Shown here: positions 1 through 7,841 of the stretch, one piece after another | Layout of the letters: each line of letters begins with the position of its first letter | How positions within the stretch are numbered: the stretch's first letter is position 1 | Origin: Caulobacter zeae | Lineage (GTDB): Bacteria; Pseudomonadota; Alphaproteobacteria; Caulobacterales; Caulobacteraceae | Direction of reading: 5' to 3' | Assembly: GCF_002858925.1 (NCBI RefSeq) | Contig: NZ_PJRS01000040.1 | Coordinates: 1-64,000 of the forward strand | DNA: 64,000 nt | Translations under genes and position numbers: made by a program | The notes under the pieces: generated by a model | Databases searched by the model: none | What the model was told of the DNA's origin: nothing | Seen by the model: the letters and a program-made list of their open reading frames with translations, nothing else

Positions 1-202
1 CCTCTCGCCGATGCCGGGCCTGGTCGTCTCCATGGACGTCGAGGTCGGCCGCCAGGTCCGCGAGGGCGAGGTCGTCTGCGTCCTCGAGGCCATGAAGATG
101 CAGAACATCCTCCGCGCCGAGCGCGACGCCGTCGTCAAGGCCGTCAACGCCAAGCCCGGCGATCCGGTCGCCGCCGACCAGGTGCTCGTGGAGTTCCAGT
201 GA
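1..202 (+). CDS. pccA: Propionyl-CoA carboxylase alpha subunit, C-terminal biotin carrier domain (partial)
   Basis: Only the last 66 codons lie in the window; the gene begins upstream and stops with TGA at 200-202. The fragment is a biotinyl domain with the biotinylation motif EAMKM, whose Lys carries biotin. It is preceded by PMPGLVV and followed by NILRAERDAVVKAVNAKPGD. The LRAER stretch and the ending DQVLVEFQ resemble propionyl-CoA carboxylase alpha rather than methylcrotonyl-CoA carboxylase alpha, although with so little sequence the second cannot be excluded. The carrier domain moves CO2 between the biotin carboxylase and carboxyltransferase (beta) parts in the cytoplasm. No beta subunit follows directly. 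Confidence 0.8.
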   Translation, partial: LSPMPGLVVSMDVEVGRQVREGEVVCVLEAMKMQNILRAERDAVVKAVNAKPGDPVAADQVLVEFQ

Positions 203-247
203 CGCCTGTGTTTAGGTCGCCGGCGAAATCAATTGGGGGATGATTCC

Positions 248-670
248 GTGGACGTGAAGCACAAGCTGTTCGGCTTTTCGGGTCGCATCCGGCGTCTCGA
301 CTACTGGCTGCTGAGCATCGGCGCCAATATCTGCATCGCTATCGTCGACAGCCTTCAGACGCTGGCGCTGAACGGGTGGGACATCAACGCCCTGGAGAAC
401 AGCGACAATCTCGTCAGCGGCGGGATCTCGCTTGTGTTCAGCCTGCTGAACCTTTGGATCACCATCTGCCTGATGCTCAAGCGCTGCCACGACCGCGACA
501 AGGGCGGCGGCTGGGTGGCGTTCTTCCTGCTGGTGCCGATCGTCGGCTGGATCTGGGGCTTCATCGAGCTGGGCTTCCTGGACGGCACGCAAGGCCGCAA
601 CCGCTTCGGGCCGTCGCCCAAGGGCATCGGCGGCAGCGAAGAGGACGACGTGGCCAAGGTTTTCGCCTGA
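248..670 (+). CDS. DUF805 family small membrane protein
   Basis: About 140 residues. It begins with the DUF805 signature KLFGFSGRIRRLDYW, has three to four hydrophobic segments, the conserved KRCHDRDKGG loop between helices, and the family ending FLDGTQGRNRFGPSPKG. I chose the GTG at 248 because GGGGGA at 235-240 is well placed as a ribosome binding site; a TTG at 233 is also in frame. Inner-membrane protein with no established biochemical function. A second DUF805 gene lies 76 bp downstream on the same strand, so this looks like a local paralogue pair. Confidence 0.8.
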   Translation: MDVKHKLFGFSGRIRRLDYWLLSIGANICIAIVDSLQTLALNGWDINALENSDNLVSGGISLVFSLLNLWITICLMLKRCHDRDKGGGWVAFFLLVPIVGWIWGFIELGFLDGTQGRNRFGPSPKGIGGSEEDDVAKVFA

Positions 671-746
671 GGGTGTGACCCGGCGGCGACTTCCGCTCGC
701 GCTCGCCTGCGCCTAGGTTCCGCCAAGAAGAGTCGCGGAGCCTTAG

Positions 747-1151
747 ATGAACGGTCGGATCGATTGGGCGGAGCTGTTCCTGTCCTCAACGGGCAGGCTG
801 GCGCGCGCGCCGTTCCTGATCGCCTCGGCCGTGCTGATCGGCGTGGCGGTGCTTTACGAGGCCATCGCCGGCGACGTGCTGCGGCTGCTGACCGGCTGGC
901 TGGTCTATACGGCCCTGTTCTACAGCGGCGCCTGCGTGCTTTCGAAGCGCCTCCACGACCGGGGGCGGTCGGGCTGGTGGGCGGCGCTGGTGCTGGTGGC
1001 CCTGGTCGCCGTCTGGCCGACCCCGCAGCACTTCCTCGACTTCGTCTTCGCCCTGGTGATCGTCTGGGCGATCGTCGAGCTGGGCGTGATGGGGGGAGAG
1101 CAGGGGGCCAACCGCTACGGCCAGCCGCCCTTGAAAGCGCCCGCGATCTAG
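747..1151 (+). CDS. DUF805 family small membrane protein (second copy)
   Basis: 134 residues, ATG at 747. It shares the DUF805 layout with its upstream neighbour: an N-terminal STGRLARAPFL in place of SGRIRRLDYW, several hydrophobic helices, the KRLHDRGRSGWW loop, and a C-terminal GGEQGANRYGQPP. The first motif is degenerate, so the paralogue has diverged. Its stop overlaps the convergent lipB stop by four bases. Function unknown; inner membrane by hydrophobicity. Confidence 0.8.
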   Translation: MNGRIDWAELFLSSTGRLARAPFLIASAVLIGVAVLYEAIAGDVLRLLTGWLVYTALFYSGACVLSKRLHDRGRSGWWAALVLVALVAVWPTPQHFLDFVFALVIVWAIVELGVMGGEQGANRYGQPPLKAPAI

Positions 1152-1882
1152 TCGCCCTGCACCGGCGGGGCGGCGTCCTCGACCGCGCCGAACATCTTGC
1201 GGAAGCTGGCCTTCAGGGCCTCGTCGGCCTCGTCCAGCGTCACCGGCAGGCCAAGGTCGACCAGGCTGGTCACCCCGTGCTCGACCTGGCCGCAGGGCAC
1301 GATGCCGGAAAAGTGCGACAGGTCGGGCTCCACGTTCAGGCTGATGCCGTGGAAGCTGACCCAGCGGCGCAGCTTGACGCCGATGGCGGCGATCTTGTCC
1401 TCGCGCGACCAGCCCGGCCCCTTGCGCTCGACCCACACGCCCACGCGCCCGTCGCGCATCTCGCCGGTGACGTTGAAGGCCGAGAGGGCGTCGATGATCC
1501 AGGCCTCCAGCGCCGCCACGAAGGCGCGCACGTCGCGCCCGCGCCGGCTCAGGTCGAGCATCACATAGGCCACCCGCTGGCCGGGGCCGTGATAGGTGAA
1601 CTGGCCGCCGCGGGCGCTCTCGAACACCGGAAAGCGCTCGGGCTCCAGGAGGTCGGCGGTCTTGGCCGAGACGCCGGCGGTGTAGAGCGGCGGATGCTCC
1701 AGAAGCCAGATCAGCTCGCCCGCCGCACCGTCGGCGATGGCGGCGGCGCGGGCCTCCATGGCGGCAACGGCTGCCGGGTAGGGCACGTAGCCGGTCGAAA
1801 CCGCCCACCCCGCCGGGGCGCCGTCCGGGCGCGACAAATCGGGAAGGCCTTTGTCTTCAAGGTTTAACGGGCGATCAAGCAT
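1148..1882 (-). CDS. lipB: Octanoyltransferase LipB
   Basis: 244 residues. Transfers octanoyl from acyl carrier protein to the lipoyl domains of 2-oxoacid dehydrogenases and the glycine cleavage H protein, the first step of lipoate synthesis, in the cytoplasm. Visible family features are HPPLYTAG, RGGQFTYHGPGQ, the catalytic lysine in IGVKLRRW, and the catalytic cysteine in GIVPCGQVEHGVTSL. The ATG at 1882 gives the usual family length. It is divergent from the FliN-like gene and convergent with DUF805. No lipA is in the window. Confidence 0.93.
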   Translation of the reverse strand: MLDRPLNLEDKGLPDLSRPDGAPAGWAVSTGYVPYPAAVAAMEARAAAIADGAAGELIWLLEHPPLYTAGVSAKTADLLEPERFPVFESARGGQFTYHGPGQRVAYVMLDLSRRGRDVRAFVAALEAWIIDALSAFNVTGEMRDGRVGVWVERKGPGWSREDKIAAIGVKLRRWVSFHGISLNVEPDLSHFSGIVPCGQVEHGVTSLVDLGLPVTLDEADEALKASFRKMFGAVEDAAPPVQGD

Positions 1883-1957
1883 GCGGCCTTAGTCTTGCAT
1901 GAGCCGGGGCGCGGTCATCCCGCCGCTCGGCAACTTCAGTTCCAGGGGCCTTACTTC

Positions 1958-2209
1958 GTGAGCCAGGTCAACGCCGTCAATGTCGAGATTTCCGTTCTGC
2001 TCGGCCGGTCGATCCTGCCGATGCAGCAACTGCTGCGCATGGGCCGCGGCGCGGTGATCCCGCTGGACGCCAAGACCAACGACGAGGTCTGGATCCTGGC
2101 CAACAATCACCCGATCGCCCGCGGCGAGATCCAGATCAACGACGATCGCATCGCCATCCAGGTGACCGGTCCGGCCGACGTCTACGATTACATGGCCGGC
2201 GGCGCCTGA
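1958..2209 (+). CDS. FliN/SpoA-domain flagellar motor switch-like protein
   Basis: A single SpoA (surface presentation of antigens) domain, the fold of the FliN C-terminal half. The core is VEISVLLGRS, LLRMGRGAVIPLD, VWILANNHPIARGEI and RIAIQVTG. FliN forms part of the cytoplasmic C-ring that receives CheY signals. The GTG at 1958 has AGGGG at 1944-1948 upstream and gives 83 residues; a TTG at 1895 would add 21. No other flagellar gene is nearby, so this is an orphan copy and may be an accessory switch protein rather than the main FliN. Confidence 0.78.
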   Translation: MSQVNAVNVEISVLLGRSILPMQQLLRMGRGAVIPLDAKTNDEVWILANNHPIARGEIQINDDRIAIQVTGPADVYDYMAGGA

Positions 2210-2293
2210 AGTTCCCTGTGGGTTCTTTGAGATAATCCAACTCTCCTCTTCCCAAAGCCGATTCAGTTTGCTACCTGCCGCGCCTCACCACGA

Positions 2294-2378
2294 GCGGTCG
2301 TGGCGGAATTGGTAGACGCGCAGCGTTGAGGTCGCTGTGGGGCAACCCGTGGAAGTTCGAGTCTTCTCGACCGCACCA
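2294..2378 (+). tRNA. tRNA-Leu (GAG)
   Basis: An 85-nt cloverleaf with the long variable arm of a class II tRNA. Acceptor stem GCGGTCG pairs with CGACCGC, the discriminator is A, and CCA is encoded. The anticodon stem CAGCG/CGCTG encloses the loop TTGAGGT, with anticodon GAG at 2328-2330, reading CUC and CUU. Confidence 0.95.
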
Positions 2379-2390
2379 GGTGAACTTGCG

Positions 2391-2444
2391 TAGAGCGCGG
2401 CAGGCTTCGGTTTCCGAATCGCCTTCCGCGCTCTAACCATTTTT
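2391..2444 (+). terminator. Probable terminator after tRNA-Leu
   Basis: TAGAGCGCGG (2391-2400) pairs with CCGCGCTCTA (2426-2435), with further AGGC/GCCT pairing inside, and five T follow at 2440-2444. It lies 12 nt after the tRNA 3' end and about 100 nt before mgtE. Confidence 0.65.
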
Positions 2445-2544
2445 CGGCCAAGGTTTGGGAGCAACCGCCCGCCAAGCTTCGGCTTTCAATCATTCGGATC
2501 ACGCGCGCGCAGCTTAAGCCTCGCCTAAAGTTCAGGAGGTCCCC

Positions 2545-3987
2545 ATGACCCGGGAAACAGCCGACCTGAGCGAAGACGCGCGCCACGCCCTGTCCATTCC
2601 CGAGCCGGAGGTCGTCGAGGATCTCGAGGACCTGGCGCTCGGCGACGACTACGCCCTCAAGCCCGACTATGTGGAGATGGTGGTCGACGCGGCCGATCGC
2701 GGCGACACCGCGCGCCTGTCCGAACTGGTCGGGGCCCTGGATCCCGCCGACGTCGCCGACCTGATGGGCTTCCTGTCTGCCGCTTATCGCGAGGAGGTCA
2801 TCCCCGTCCTGGCGCCCCACGCCCTGGGCGAGATCATCTCCGAGCTCGAGGACAACATCCGCGAGGAGGTGCTGGAGGCGACCCCGTCGGTCACCCTGGC
2901 CCGCGCGCTGGAGGAACTGGACACCGACGACGCCGCCGACGTCATCGACGACCTGGACGACACCAAGCGCTTCCAAGTGCTGGCGGCCATGGGTGAGACC
3001 GACCGGGCGGCCATCGAGACCACGCTGTCCTATGAAGACGAGACCGCCGGCCGCCTGATGCAGCGCGAGTTCCTGGCCGCGCCGCAGTTCTGGACCGTGG
3101 GCCACACGATCGAGCACGTGCGCCAGTCGGGCGACAGCCTGCCGGAGCTGTTCTTCGACGTCTATGTGGTCGACCCGTCGTACACGCCCGTCGGCGCCCT
3201 GCCGATCAGCCTGCTGCTGACCAGCAAGCTGGAGACACCCCTGGCCGAGATCATGGAGCCGGTGACCGAGATCACCGTCGACATGGACCAGGAGGAGGTG
3301 GCCTACATCTTCGACAAGTATCACCTGATCAGCGCCCCGGTCGTCGAGCCGGGCGGGCGGCTGGTGGGCCAGATCACCGTCGACGACATCGTCGGCGTCA
3401 TCCGCGAGGAGGCGCAGGAAGACATTCTGGCCCTCGCCAACGTGTCCGACGTCGGCCGCGACGCCAGCGTGGTCGAGATCGTGCGCTCGCGCCTGCCGTG
3501 GCTGCTGCTGAACCTTCTGACGGCGACCATCTCGGTCTCGGGGATCGCGCTGTTCCAGGCCGAGATCTCCAAGCTGGTGGCCCTGGCGGTGCTGATGCCG
3601 ATCGTCTCGTCGCTGGGCGGCAACGCCGGCACCCAGACCCTGGCGGTGGCCGTGCGCGCCCTGTCGAGCAAGGAGCTGACCGCGGCTAACGCCACGCGCA
3701 TCGTCATGCGCGAGCTTTTGGTCGGCGTCATGAACGGTCTGACCCTGGCGGTCGTCATGGGGGCGGCGGTCTATGTCTTCTACGACAATCCCAAGCTGTC
3801 GCTGACCGTGGCCCTGGCCCTGGTGGTCAACATCTTCACCGCCGCCGTCGGCGGCATCCTGGCGCCGCTGGCCCTGGAGAAGATGGGTCGCGATCCGGCC
3901 GTGTCGTCGTCGATCTTCGTGACCTTCCTGACCGACTTCGCGGGCTTCTTTTCGGTGCTGCTGATCGCGGCGCTGCTGTTCAACTAG
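2545..3987 (+). CDS. mgtE: Magnesium transporter MgtE
   Basis: 480 residues. Homodimeric inner-membrane Mg2+ channel gated by cytoplasmic Mg2+. Domains in order: an acidic N-terminal helical domain (about 30-150, with repeated DDAADVIDDLDD-like motifs), two CBS domains (about 155-275), a connecting helix, then five membrane helices (about 310-480) that include the pore region LMPIVSSLGGNAGTQTLAV. An excellent AGGAGG precedes the ATG at 2545. It stands alone between a tRNA and the lysozyme-like gene. I see no clear Mg2+-sensing riboswitch in the short leader. Confidence 0.93.
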   Translation: MTRETADLSEDARHALSIPEPEVVEDLEDLALGDDYALKPDYVEMVVDAADRGDTARLSELVGALDPADVADLMGFLSAAYREEVIPVLAPHALGEIISELEDNIREEVLEATPSVTLARALEELDTDDAADVIDDLDDTKRFQVLAAMGETDRAAIETTLSYEDETAGRLMQREFLAAPQFWTVGHTIEHVRQSGDSLPELFFDVYVVDPSYTPVGALPISLLLTSKLETPLAEIMEPVTEITVDMDQEEVAYIFDKYHLISAPVVEPGGRLVGQITVDDIVGVIREEAQEDILALANVSDVGRDASVVEIVRSRLPWLLLNLLTATISVSGIALFQAEISKLVALAVLMPIVSSLGGNAGTQTLAVAVRALSSKELTAANATRIVMRELLVGVMNGLTLAVVMGAAVYVFYDNPKLSLTVALALVVNIFTAAVGGILAPLALEKMGRDPAVSSSIFVTFLTDFAGFFSVLLIAALLFN

Positions 3988-4098
3988 ACCTGGCGAATTC
4001 TTTCCCCGGGACGGGAGAAGCGACACCGAACGGCGCCAGTCTTGCGCGGGACGAGGCGAGGGCATCCGCCCCTGTTTCAAATTGGGTCGTTTCTCGCG

Positions 4099-5367
4099 AT
4101 GAAGCCGCGTCATCAGGTCTCCCGCGCCGCCGTCGATCTCATCAAGAGGTTCGAGGGCTATCGGCAGAAAGCCGCCCAGCTGCCCGACGGCCGCTGGACG
4201 ATCGGCTACGGGCACACCCTGACCGCCCGGGGGGGCGCAACCGTCTCGGAACAGGACGCCGAGGCCCTGCTGCTCTACGACCTGATCACCGTGGCCCACG
4301 CGGTGAACGAGCACACCTACGCCCCGCTGAACCAGAACCAGTTCGACGCCCTGACCTGTTTCGCGTTCAACATCGGCACCGAGAACTTCATGCGCTCGGG
4401 CGTGCTGCGCCGGATCAACGAGGGCTCGCTGCTGCAGGCCGCCTGCGCCATGGAGATGTGGCGCAAGGCCGACTTCGAAGGCGAGCGGATCGTCATCGAC
4501 GCCCTGGTGCGCCGTCGCGCCGCCGAGAAGACCCTGTTCCTGACCCCGCCCGACGGCCAGTGGGTGCCCGCGCCCAGCCCCGTGCTGCGGCCCAAGGTCG
4601 ATTACGACGCCAGCTGCGCCGTCCCGAAGCAGACCCCCGCCGCCGTCTCGGCCCGGCTGGAGGGCGACAAGGCCGTCGCCGAGCGTGAGGAAGGCCCCGC
4701 GCCCCTGACCCCGGTCGTCCCGGAAGAGGACGCCCCCAGCGCCAGCCAGCAGGCCGCCGCGGCCGTCAGCGCCCGCCTGGAAGCCATCCTGGCCGACGAG
4801 CCGGTCGCTCGCCCGGTCGACAAGCCCGTGCAGGACCTGGCCATGCCGGAGCCGCCGGCTCCCGTGGCGGCCGCCGCGCCCGCGCCCGTGCTGCATGCGC
4901 CCGTCGAGCCCGCGCCGACGCTCGAGCCCTTCCGCCTGACGCCGGAAGAGCCGGTCCCGGCCCAGGCCCCGCTGTTCGTGCCCGATCCGCCGGCCGCGCC
5001 CGCCGCGCCGGCTCAAGTCGAGCCGACCCTGTTCGAGACCGCCCGCGAGCCGACCCGCTCGCCCTTCAATCTGGGCGGCTTCTCGACCAGCGGCGCCGAG
5101 GTCGACATCCAGACCCTCGACGTGCCGCTGAACCCGCCCGAGCAGCCGGTGTTCGGCAACGGCAGCCTGCTGGTCAGCCTGGGCCTGCTGGGCCTGGCTT
5201 TGTTCGGCGGCGGCGTGCTGTGGAACCTTTCAGTGGCTTCCGATCCGGGCCTGACGGCCGTGCGCATGTTCGGCTGGGGCGCCAGCGTCATCGGCGTCAT
5301 CTGCTTCGCGGTCTCGGCCTATCTGCTGCTGCGCAAGCTGGGCGGCCCCGATCTCGACGAGGAATGA
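4099..5367 (+). CDS. GH24 phage-type lysozyme with C-terminal membrane anchor
   Basis: 422 residues from the ATG at 4099 (an in-frame TTG lies at 4042). Residues 1-150 form a GH24 lysozyme domain with RFEGYRQ (catalytic Glu), PDGRWTIGYGHT, and NQNQFDALTCFAFNIG. This family cleaves the MurNAc-GlcNAc bond of peptidoglycan. A Pro/Ala-rich linker of roughly 200 residues follows, then two hydrophobic segments near the C-terminus (SLLVSLGLLGLALFGGGVLW and a second from about 393). There is no N-terminal signal peptide, which is odd for an enzyme that must reach the periplasm. Not a prophage: no phage genes surround it. Confidence 0.8.
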   Translation: MKPRHQVSRAAVDLIKRFEGYRQKAAQLPDGRWTIGYGHTLTARGGATVSEQDAEALLLYDLITVAHAVNEHTYAPLNQNQFDALTCFAFNIGTENFMRSGVLRRINEGSLLQAACAMEMWRKADFEGERIVIDALVRRRAAEKTLFLTPPDGQWVPAPSPVLRPKVDYDASCAVPKQTPAAVSARLEGDKAVAEREEGPAPLTPVVPEEDAPSASQQAAAAVSARLEAILADEPVARPVDKPVQDLAMPEPPAPVAAAAPAPVLHAPVEPAPTLEPFRLTPEEPVPAQAPLFVPDPPAAPAAPAQVEPTLFETAREPTRSPFNLGGFSTSGAEVDIQTLDVPLNPPEQPVFGNGSLLVSLGLLGLALFGGGVLWNLSVASDPGLTAVRMFGWGASVIGVICFAVSAYLLLRKLGGPDLDEE

Positions 5368-5427
5368 TCGTCGAACGTCGTGGCTGAAAGGCCGGTCGGA
5401 CCCCTGATCGCCGAAGAAAAGAGCATG

Positions 5428-5460
5428 AACGCCCACCGGTCTCGTTGATCGGCGGGCGTT
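5428..5460 (+). terminator. Hairpin between the lysozyme gene and ivd
   Basis: AACGCCC (5428-5434) pairs with GGGCGTT (5454-5460), with extra CCG/CGG pairs inside. The T run after it is short (TTTG), so it may be a weak terminator for the lysozyme gene or a leader hairpin for ivd, whose start is only about 19 nt away. Confidence 0.4.
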
Positions 5461-5478
5461 TGTGCTATGCCTGCGGGC

Positions 5479-6639
5479 ATGACGCTGCAAACCGCACCCT
5501 CGATGGACTTCGCGCTCGGCGAGACGGCCGACGCGATTCGTGAAACCACGGCCCGCTTCGCCGCCGACAAGATCGCGCCGCTGGCGGCCAGGATCGACGA
5601 GACCAACGCCTTCCCGCGCGAGCTGTGGGTCCCGATGGGCGACCTTGGCCTGCACGGCATCACGGTCGAAGAGGAGTTCGGGGGGCTGGGCCTGGGCTAT
5701 CTCGAGCACGTGGTGGCCATGGAGGAGATCTCCCGCGCCTCGGCCTCGGTTGGCCTGTCCTACGGCGCCCACTCCAATCTCTGCGTCAACCAGATCCGCC
5801 GCTGGGCCACGCCCGAGCAGAAGGCCCGCTACCTGCCCAAGCTGATCAGCGGCGAGCACGTCGGCTCCCTGGCGATGAGCGAGGCCGGCGCCGGCTCGGA
5901 CGTCGTCTCGATGAAGCTGCGCGCTGAGCAGGTCGGCGACCGCTACGTGCTGAACGGCACCAAGTTCTGGATCACCAACGCCCCGCACGCCGACGTGCTG
6001 GTGGTCTACGCCAAGACGGGCGAGGGCAGCCGCGGCATCACCGCCTTCCTGGTCGAGAAGGGCATGAAGGGCTTCAGCGTCTCCAAGAAGCTGGACAAGA
6101 TGGGCATGCGCGGCAGCGACACCGCCGAGCTCGTGTTCGAGGACTGCGAGATTCCCGAGGAGAACGTCATGGGGCCGGTGGGCGGCGGCGTGGGCGTGCT
6201 GATGAGCGGTCTTGATTACGAGCGCGCCGTGCTGTCGGCCGGTCCCCTGGGCATCATGCAGGCCTGCCTCGACTACGTGCTGCCCTATGTGCGCGACCGC
6301 AAGCAGTTCGGCCAGGCGATCGGCTCGTTCCAGCTGATGCAGGGCAAGGTCGCCGACATGTACGTGGCCCTCAACTCGGCCCGCGCCTACGTCTACGCCG
6401 TGGCCCGCGCCTGCGACGCCGGCAAGACCACCCGCTTCGACGCCGCCGGCGCGATCCTGATGGCCAGCGAGAACGCCGTGAAGGTGTCGCTGGAGGCCAT
6501 CCAGGCCCTGGGCGGCGCCGGCTACACCAAGGAATGGCCGGTCGAGCGCCTGCTGCGCGACGCCAAGCTCTACGACATCGGCGCGGGGACCAACGAGATC
6601 CGCCGCTACCTGATCGGGCGGGAACTGGTCGGGGCGTAG
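5479..6639 (+). CDS. ivd: Isovaleryl-CoA dehydrogenase
   Basis: 386 residues. FAD flavoenzyme oxidising isovaleryl-CoA to 3-methylcrotonyl-CoA in leucine catabolism, passing electrons to ETF. Typical acyl-CoA dehydrogenase features: GSLAMSEAGAGSDVVSM near the flavin, KFWITNAPHADVLVVYAKT, FEDCEIPEENVMG, and DRKQFGQAIGSFQLMQGKVADM. The isovaleryl subgroup is suggested by LDYERAVLSAGPLGIMQACLD, where the Glu after LDY fits the catalytic base position, and by the ending YDIGAGTNEIRRYLIGREL. Start at ATG 5479 is preferred; ATG 5467 is also in frame. mccB and liuC of the same pathway lie 11-13 kb downstream. Confidence 0.9.
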   Translation: MTLQTAPSMDFALGETADAIRETTARFAADKIAPLAARIDETNAFPRELWVPMGDLGLHGITVEEEFGGLGLGYLEHVVAMEEISRASASVGLSYGAHSNLCVNQIRRWATPEQKARYLPKLISGEHVGSLAMSEAGAGSDVVSMKLRAEQVGDRYVLNGTKFWITNAPHADVLVVYAKTGEGSRGITAFLVEKGMKGFSVSKKLDKMGMRGSDTAELVFEDCEIPEENVMGPVGGGVGVLMSGLDYERAVLSAGPLGIMQACLDYVLPYVRDRKQFGQAIGSFQLMQGKVADMYVALNSARAYVYAVARACDAGKTTRFDAAGAILMASENAVKVSLEAIQALGGAGYTKEWPVERLLRDAKLYDIGAGTNEIRRYLIGRELVGA

Positions 6640-6782
6640 GCCGGATCAGCCCTCCGGGCGAGCATCCTCGCGACGAGCTGGTCGACCTTGGCGACGACCG
6701 CCGCGCGCAGGGCCTCCTTCTCGCGGGCGCGGCGCGAGCGGCCCCGACGAGGGGGCGGCTTCCTGGTCTTGGGTCCGGCCAT
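6606..6782 (-). CDS. Possible small basic protein (58 aa)
   Basis: A short reading frame starting MAGPKTRKPPPRRGRSRRA, strongly basic at the N-terminus. It continues with a helical segment EKEALRAAVVAKVDQLVARM. It overlaps the last 34 bases of ivd on the opposite strand. No recognised domain, and the ribosome binding site is unclear. In such GC-rich DNA this could be chance. The basic tail plus amphipathic helix resembles a small nucleic-acid-binding protein, but that is speculation. Confidence 0.35.
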   Translation of the reverse strand: MAGPKTRKPPPRRGRSRRAREKEALRAAVVAKVDQLVARMLARRADPAYAPTSSRPIR

Positions 6783-7347
6783 GGGGCCTCCATACGGGCA
6801 CGGGATATCGCCCGGGCGCCGAAGGGCGCTCGGATCGGGGAGGGGGCGGAGCGCCGGGCTGCGCCCGGAAGCTGTTTGAGCAAGTACCGTTTCGACGAAG
6901 CCCGGACGCTCCGCGCCGCCGTTTTCCATCAGCCTCCGGCCGGCGGCGCTGTTGACGCCTTGCCGGAACGCGCCCGCCGGTTTCCCGAAAGGCGCGCCGC
7001 GGGGCGGGGATGTCCTGGGTAGGAGCGTCTCTCCCGTCTGTCCCCGACGAAGCCGACGGCGGGCGGGCCTGGCCAGCGCCAGGTCCCGAGCGTCCGGCTT
7101 TCCTGGCCGGACTCGATCCCGCTCGACTGCATCCCGAAACCGCGAAGGTCGCTGGCCGCGCGCCCTCCCCATCGCTTCGAGACCCGGCGAGTATGGGGCG
7201 AGGGGAGCAGGCGGGGGTATGGCGGGGTAAGGGTGAGGCTTTTCAGCGGCTTACGGCCGGGAGGGCGTTGCGCGGGCGGGGCGCCCTGGATCCTTGACCT
7301 CGTTTGAAGCGCCGCAGTCGCGCGTCCGCGCGTACCCCCTCAGTCGC
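6783..7347. other. Intergenic stretch, no supported gene
   Basis: About 560 bases between ivd and the repeat before the ArsR operon. Open frames occur in several phases on both strands but are Arg/Pro/Gly-rich, overlap one another and lack good ribosome binding sites. I see no hairpin with a T run and no RNA gene. Confidence 0.5.
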
Positions 7348-7447
7348 TCCGCGACAGCTCCCCCAGAGGGGGAGCATCTTTGAGGAGCGCCGACACCAAT
7401 AAATCCTCCCCCTCTGGGGGAGGTGGCCCGGAGGGCCGGAGGGGGCA
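7348..7447. repeat. Dispersed palindromic repeat, CCCCCTCTGGGGG family
   Basis: CTCCCCCAGAGGGGGAG (from about 7360) and CTCCCCCTCTGGGGGAGG (from about 7405) form two palindromes in opposite orientation, followed by GGCCCGGAGGGCCGGAGGGGG. A related element lies at 55440-55556, after pyk. No coding capacity. Confidence 0.7.
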
Positions 7448-7465
7448 GAGCCCATTGACTCACTC

Positions 7466-7506
7466 ATAACTCGTCAGTTATAGAAATCGCATAACCCGTG
7501 AGTTAT
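7466..7506 (+). promoter_or_regulatory. Tandem palindromic ArsR operators
   Basis: Two 16-bp palindromes: ATAACTCGTCAGTTAT at 7466-7481 and ATAACCCGTGAGTTAT at 7491-7506. They have 6-bp arms with 5 of 6 positions shared, and their centres are 25 bp apart. They end 11 bases before the arsR start, the usual place for autoregulatory ArsR/SmtB operators. The downstream ArsR protein is the obvious ligand by position. Confidence 0.7.
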
Positions 7507-7517
7507 CGATTTCGCCC

Positions 7518-7841
7518 ATGGAAACCCAGACCGACCTCCTGTTTCGCGCCCTGGCCGACCCGACCCGTCGGGCCCTGTTCGAGCGGCTGTGCCGCGAGGG
7601 CGAGCAGACGGTGGGGGCGCTGACGGCGACGGCGGGGGTGTCGCAGCCGGCGGTGTCCAAGCACCTGGCGGCGCTGAAGGCGGCCGGGCTGGTGGCCGAC
7701 CGGCACGAGGGCCGGCAGACCCACTACAGCCCCCGCACGGCCGCCCTGGGGCCGCTGGCGGACTGGACGAGAGAGATGGCGCGGTTCTGGGAAGGGCGGT
7801 TCGACGCCCTCGAGGATCTGCTGAGCAGGATGGACCAATGA
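7518..7841 (+). CDS. ArsR-family winged-helix repressor
   Basis: 107 residues. Helix-turn-helix core: FRALADPTRRALFERL, VGALTATAGVSQPAVSKHLAALKAAGLV, then the wing DRHEGRQTHYSP. There is no CxC or other evident metal-binding cysteine pair (only a single Cys in RLCREGEQT), so this is probably the non-metal subgroup that commonly precedes SRPBCC proteins. ATGA overlap with the next gene implies translational coupling. Likely autoregulated through the two palindromes just upstream. Confidence 0.88.
   Translation: METQTDLLFRALADPTRRALFERLCREGEQTVGALTATAGVSQPAVSKHLAALKAAGLVADRHEGRQTHYSPRTAALGPLADWTREMARFWEGRFDALEDLLSRMDQ

Noticed and set aside
2263..5016. A 917-codon minus-strand frame over mgtE and the lysozyme gene
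   Set aside because: It runs through the tRNA-Leu and two well-supported genes; composition is repetitive His/Arg/Gly/Gln, so it is not coding.
6606..7172. A 188-codon minus-strand frame in the gap after ivd
   Set aside because: Only the last 58 codons look protein-like; the upstream part is Arg/Gly/Pro-rich, so I list the short form at low confidence.
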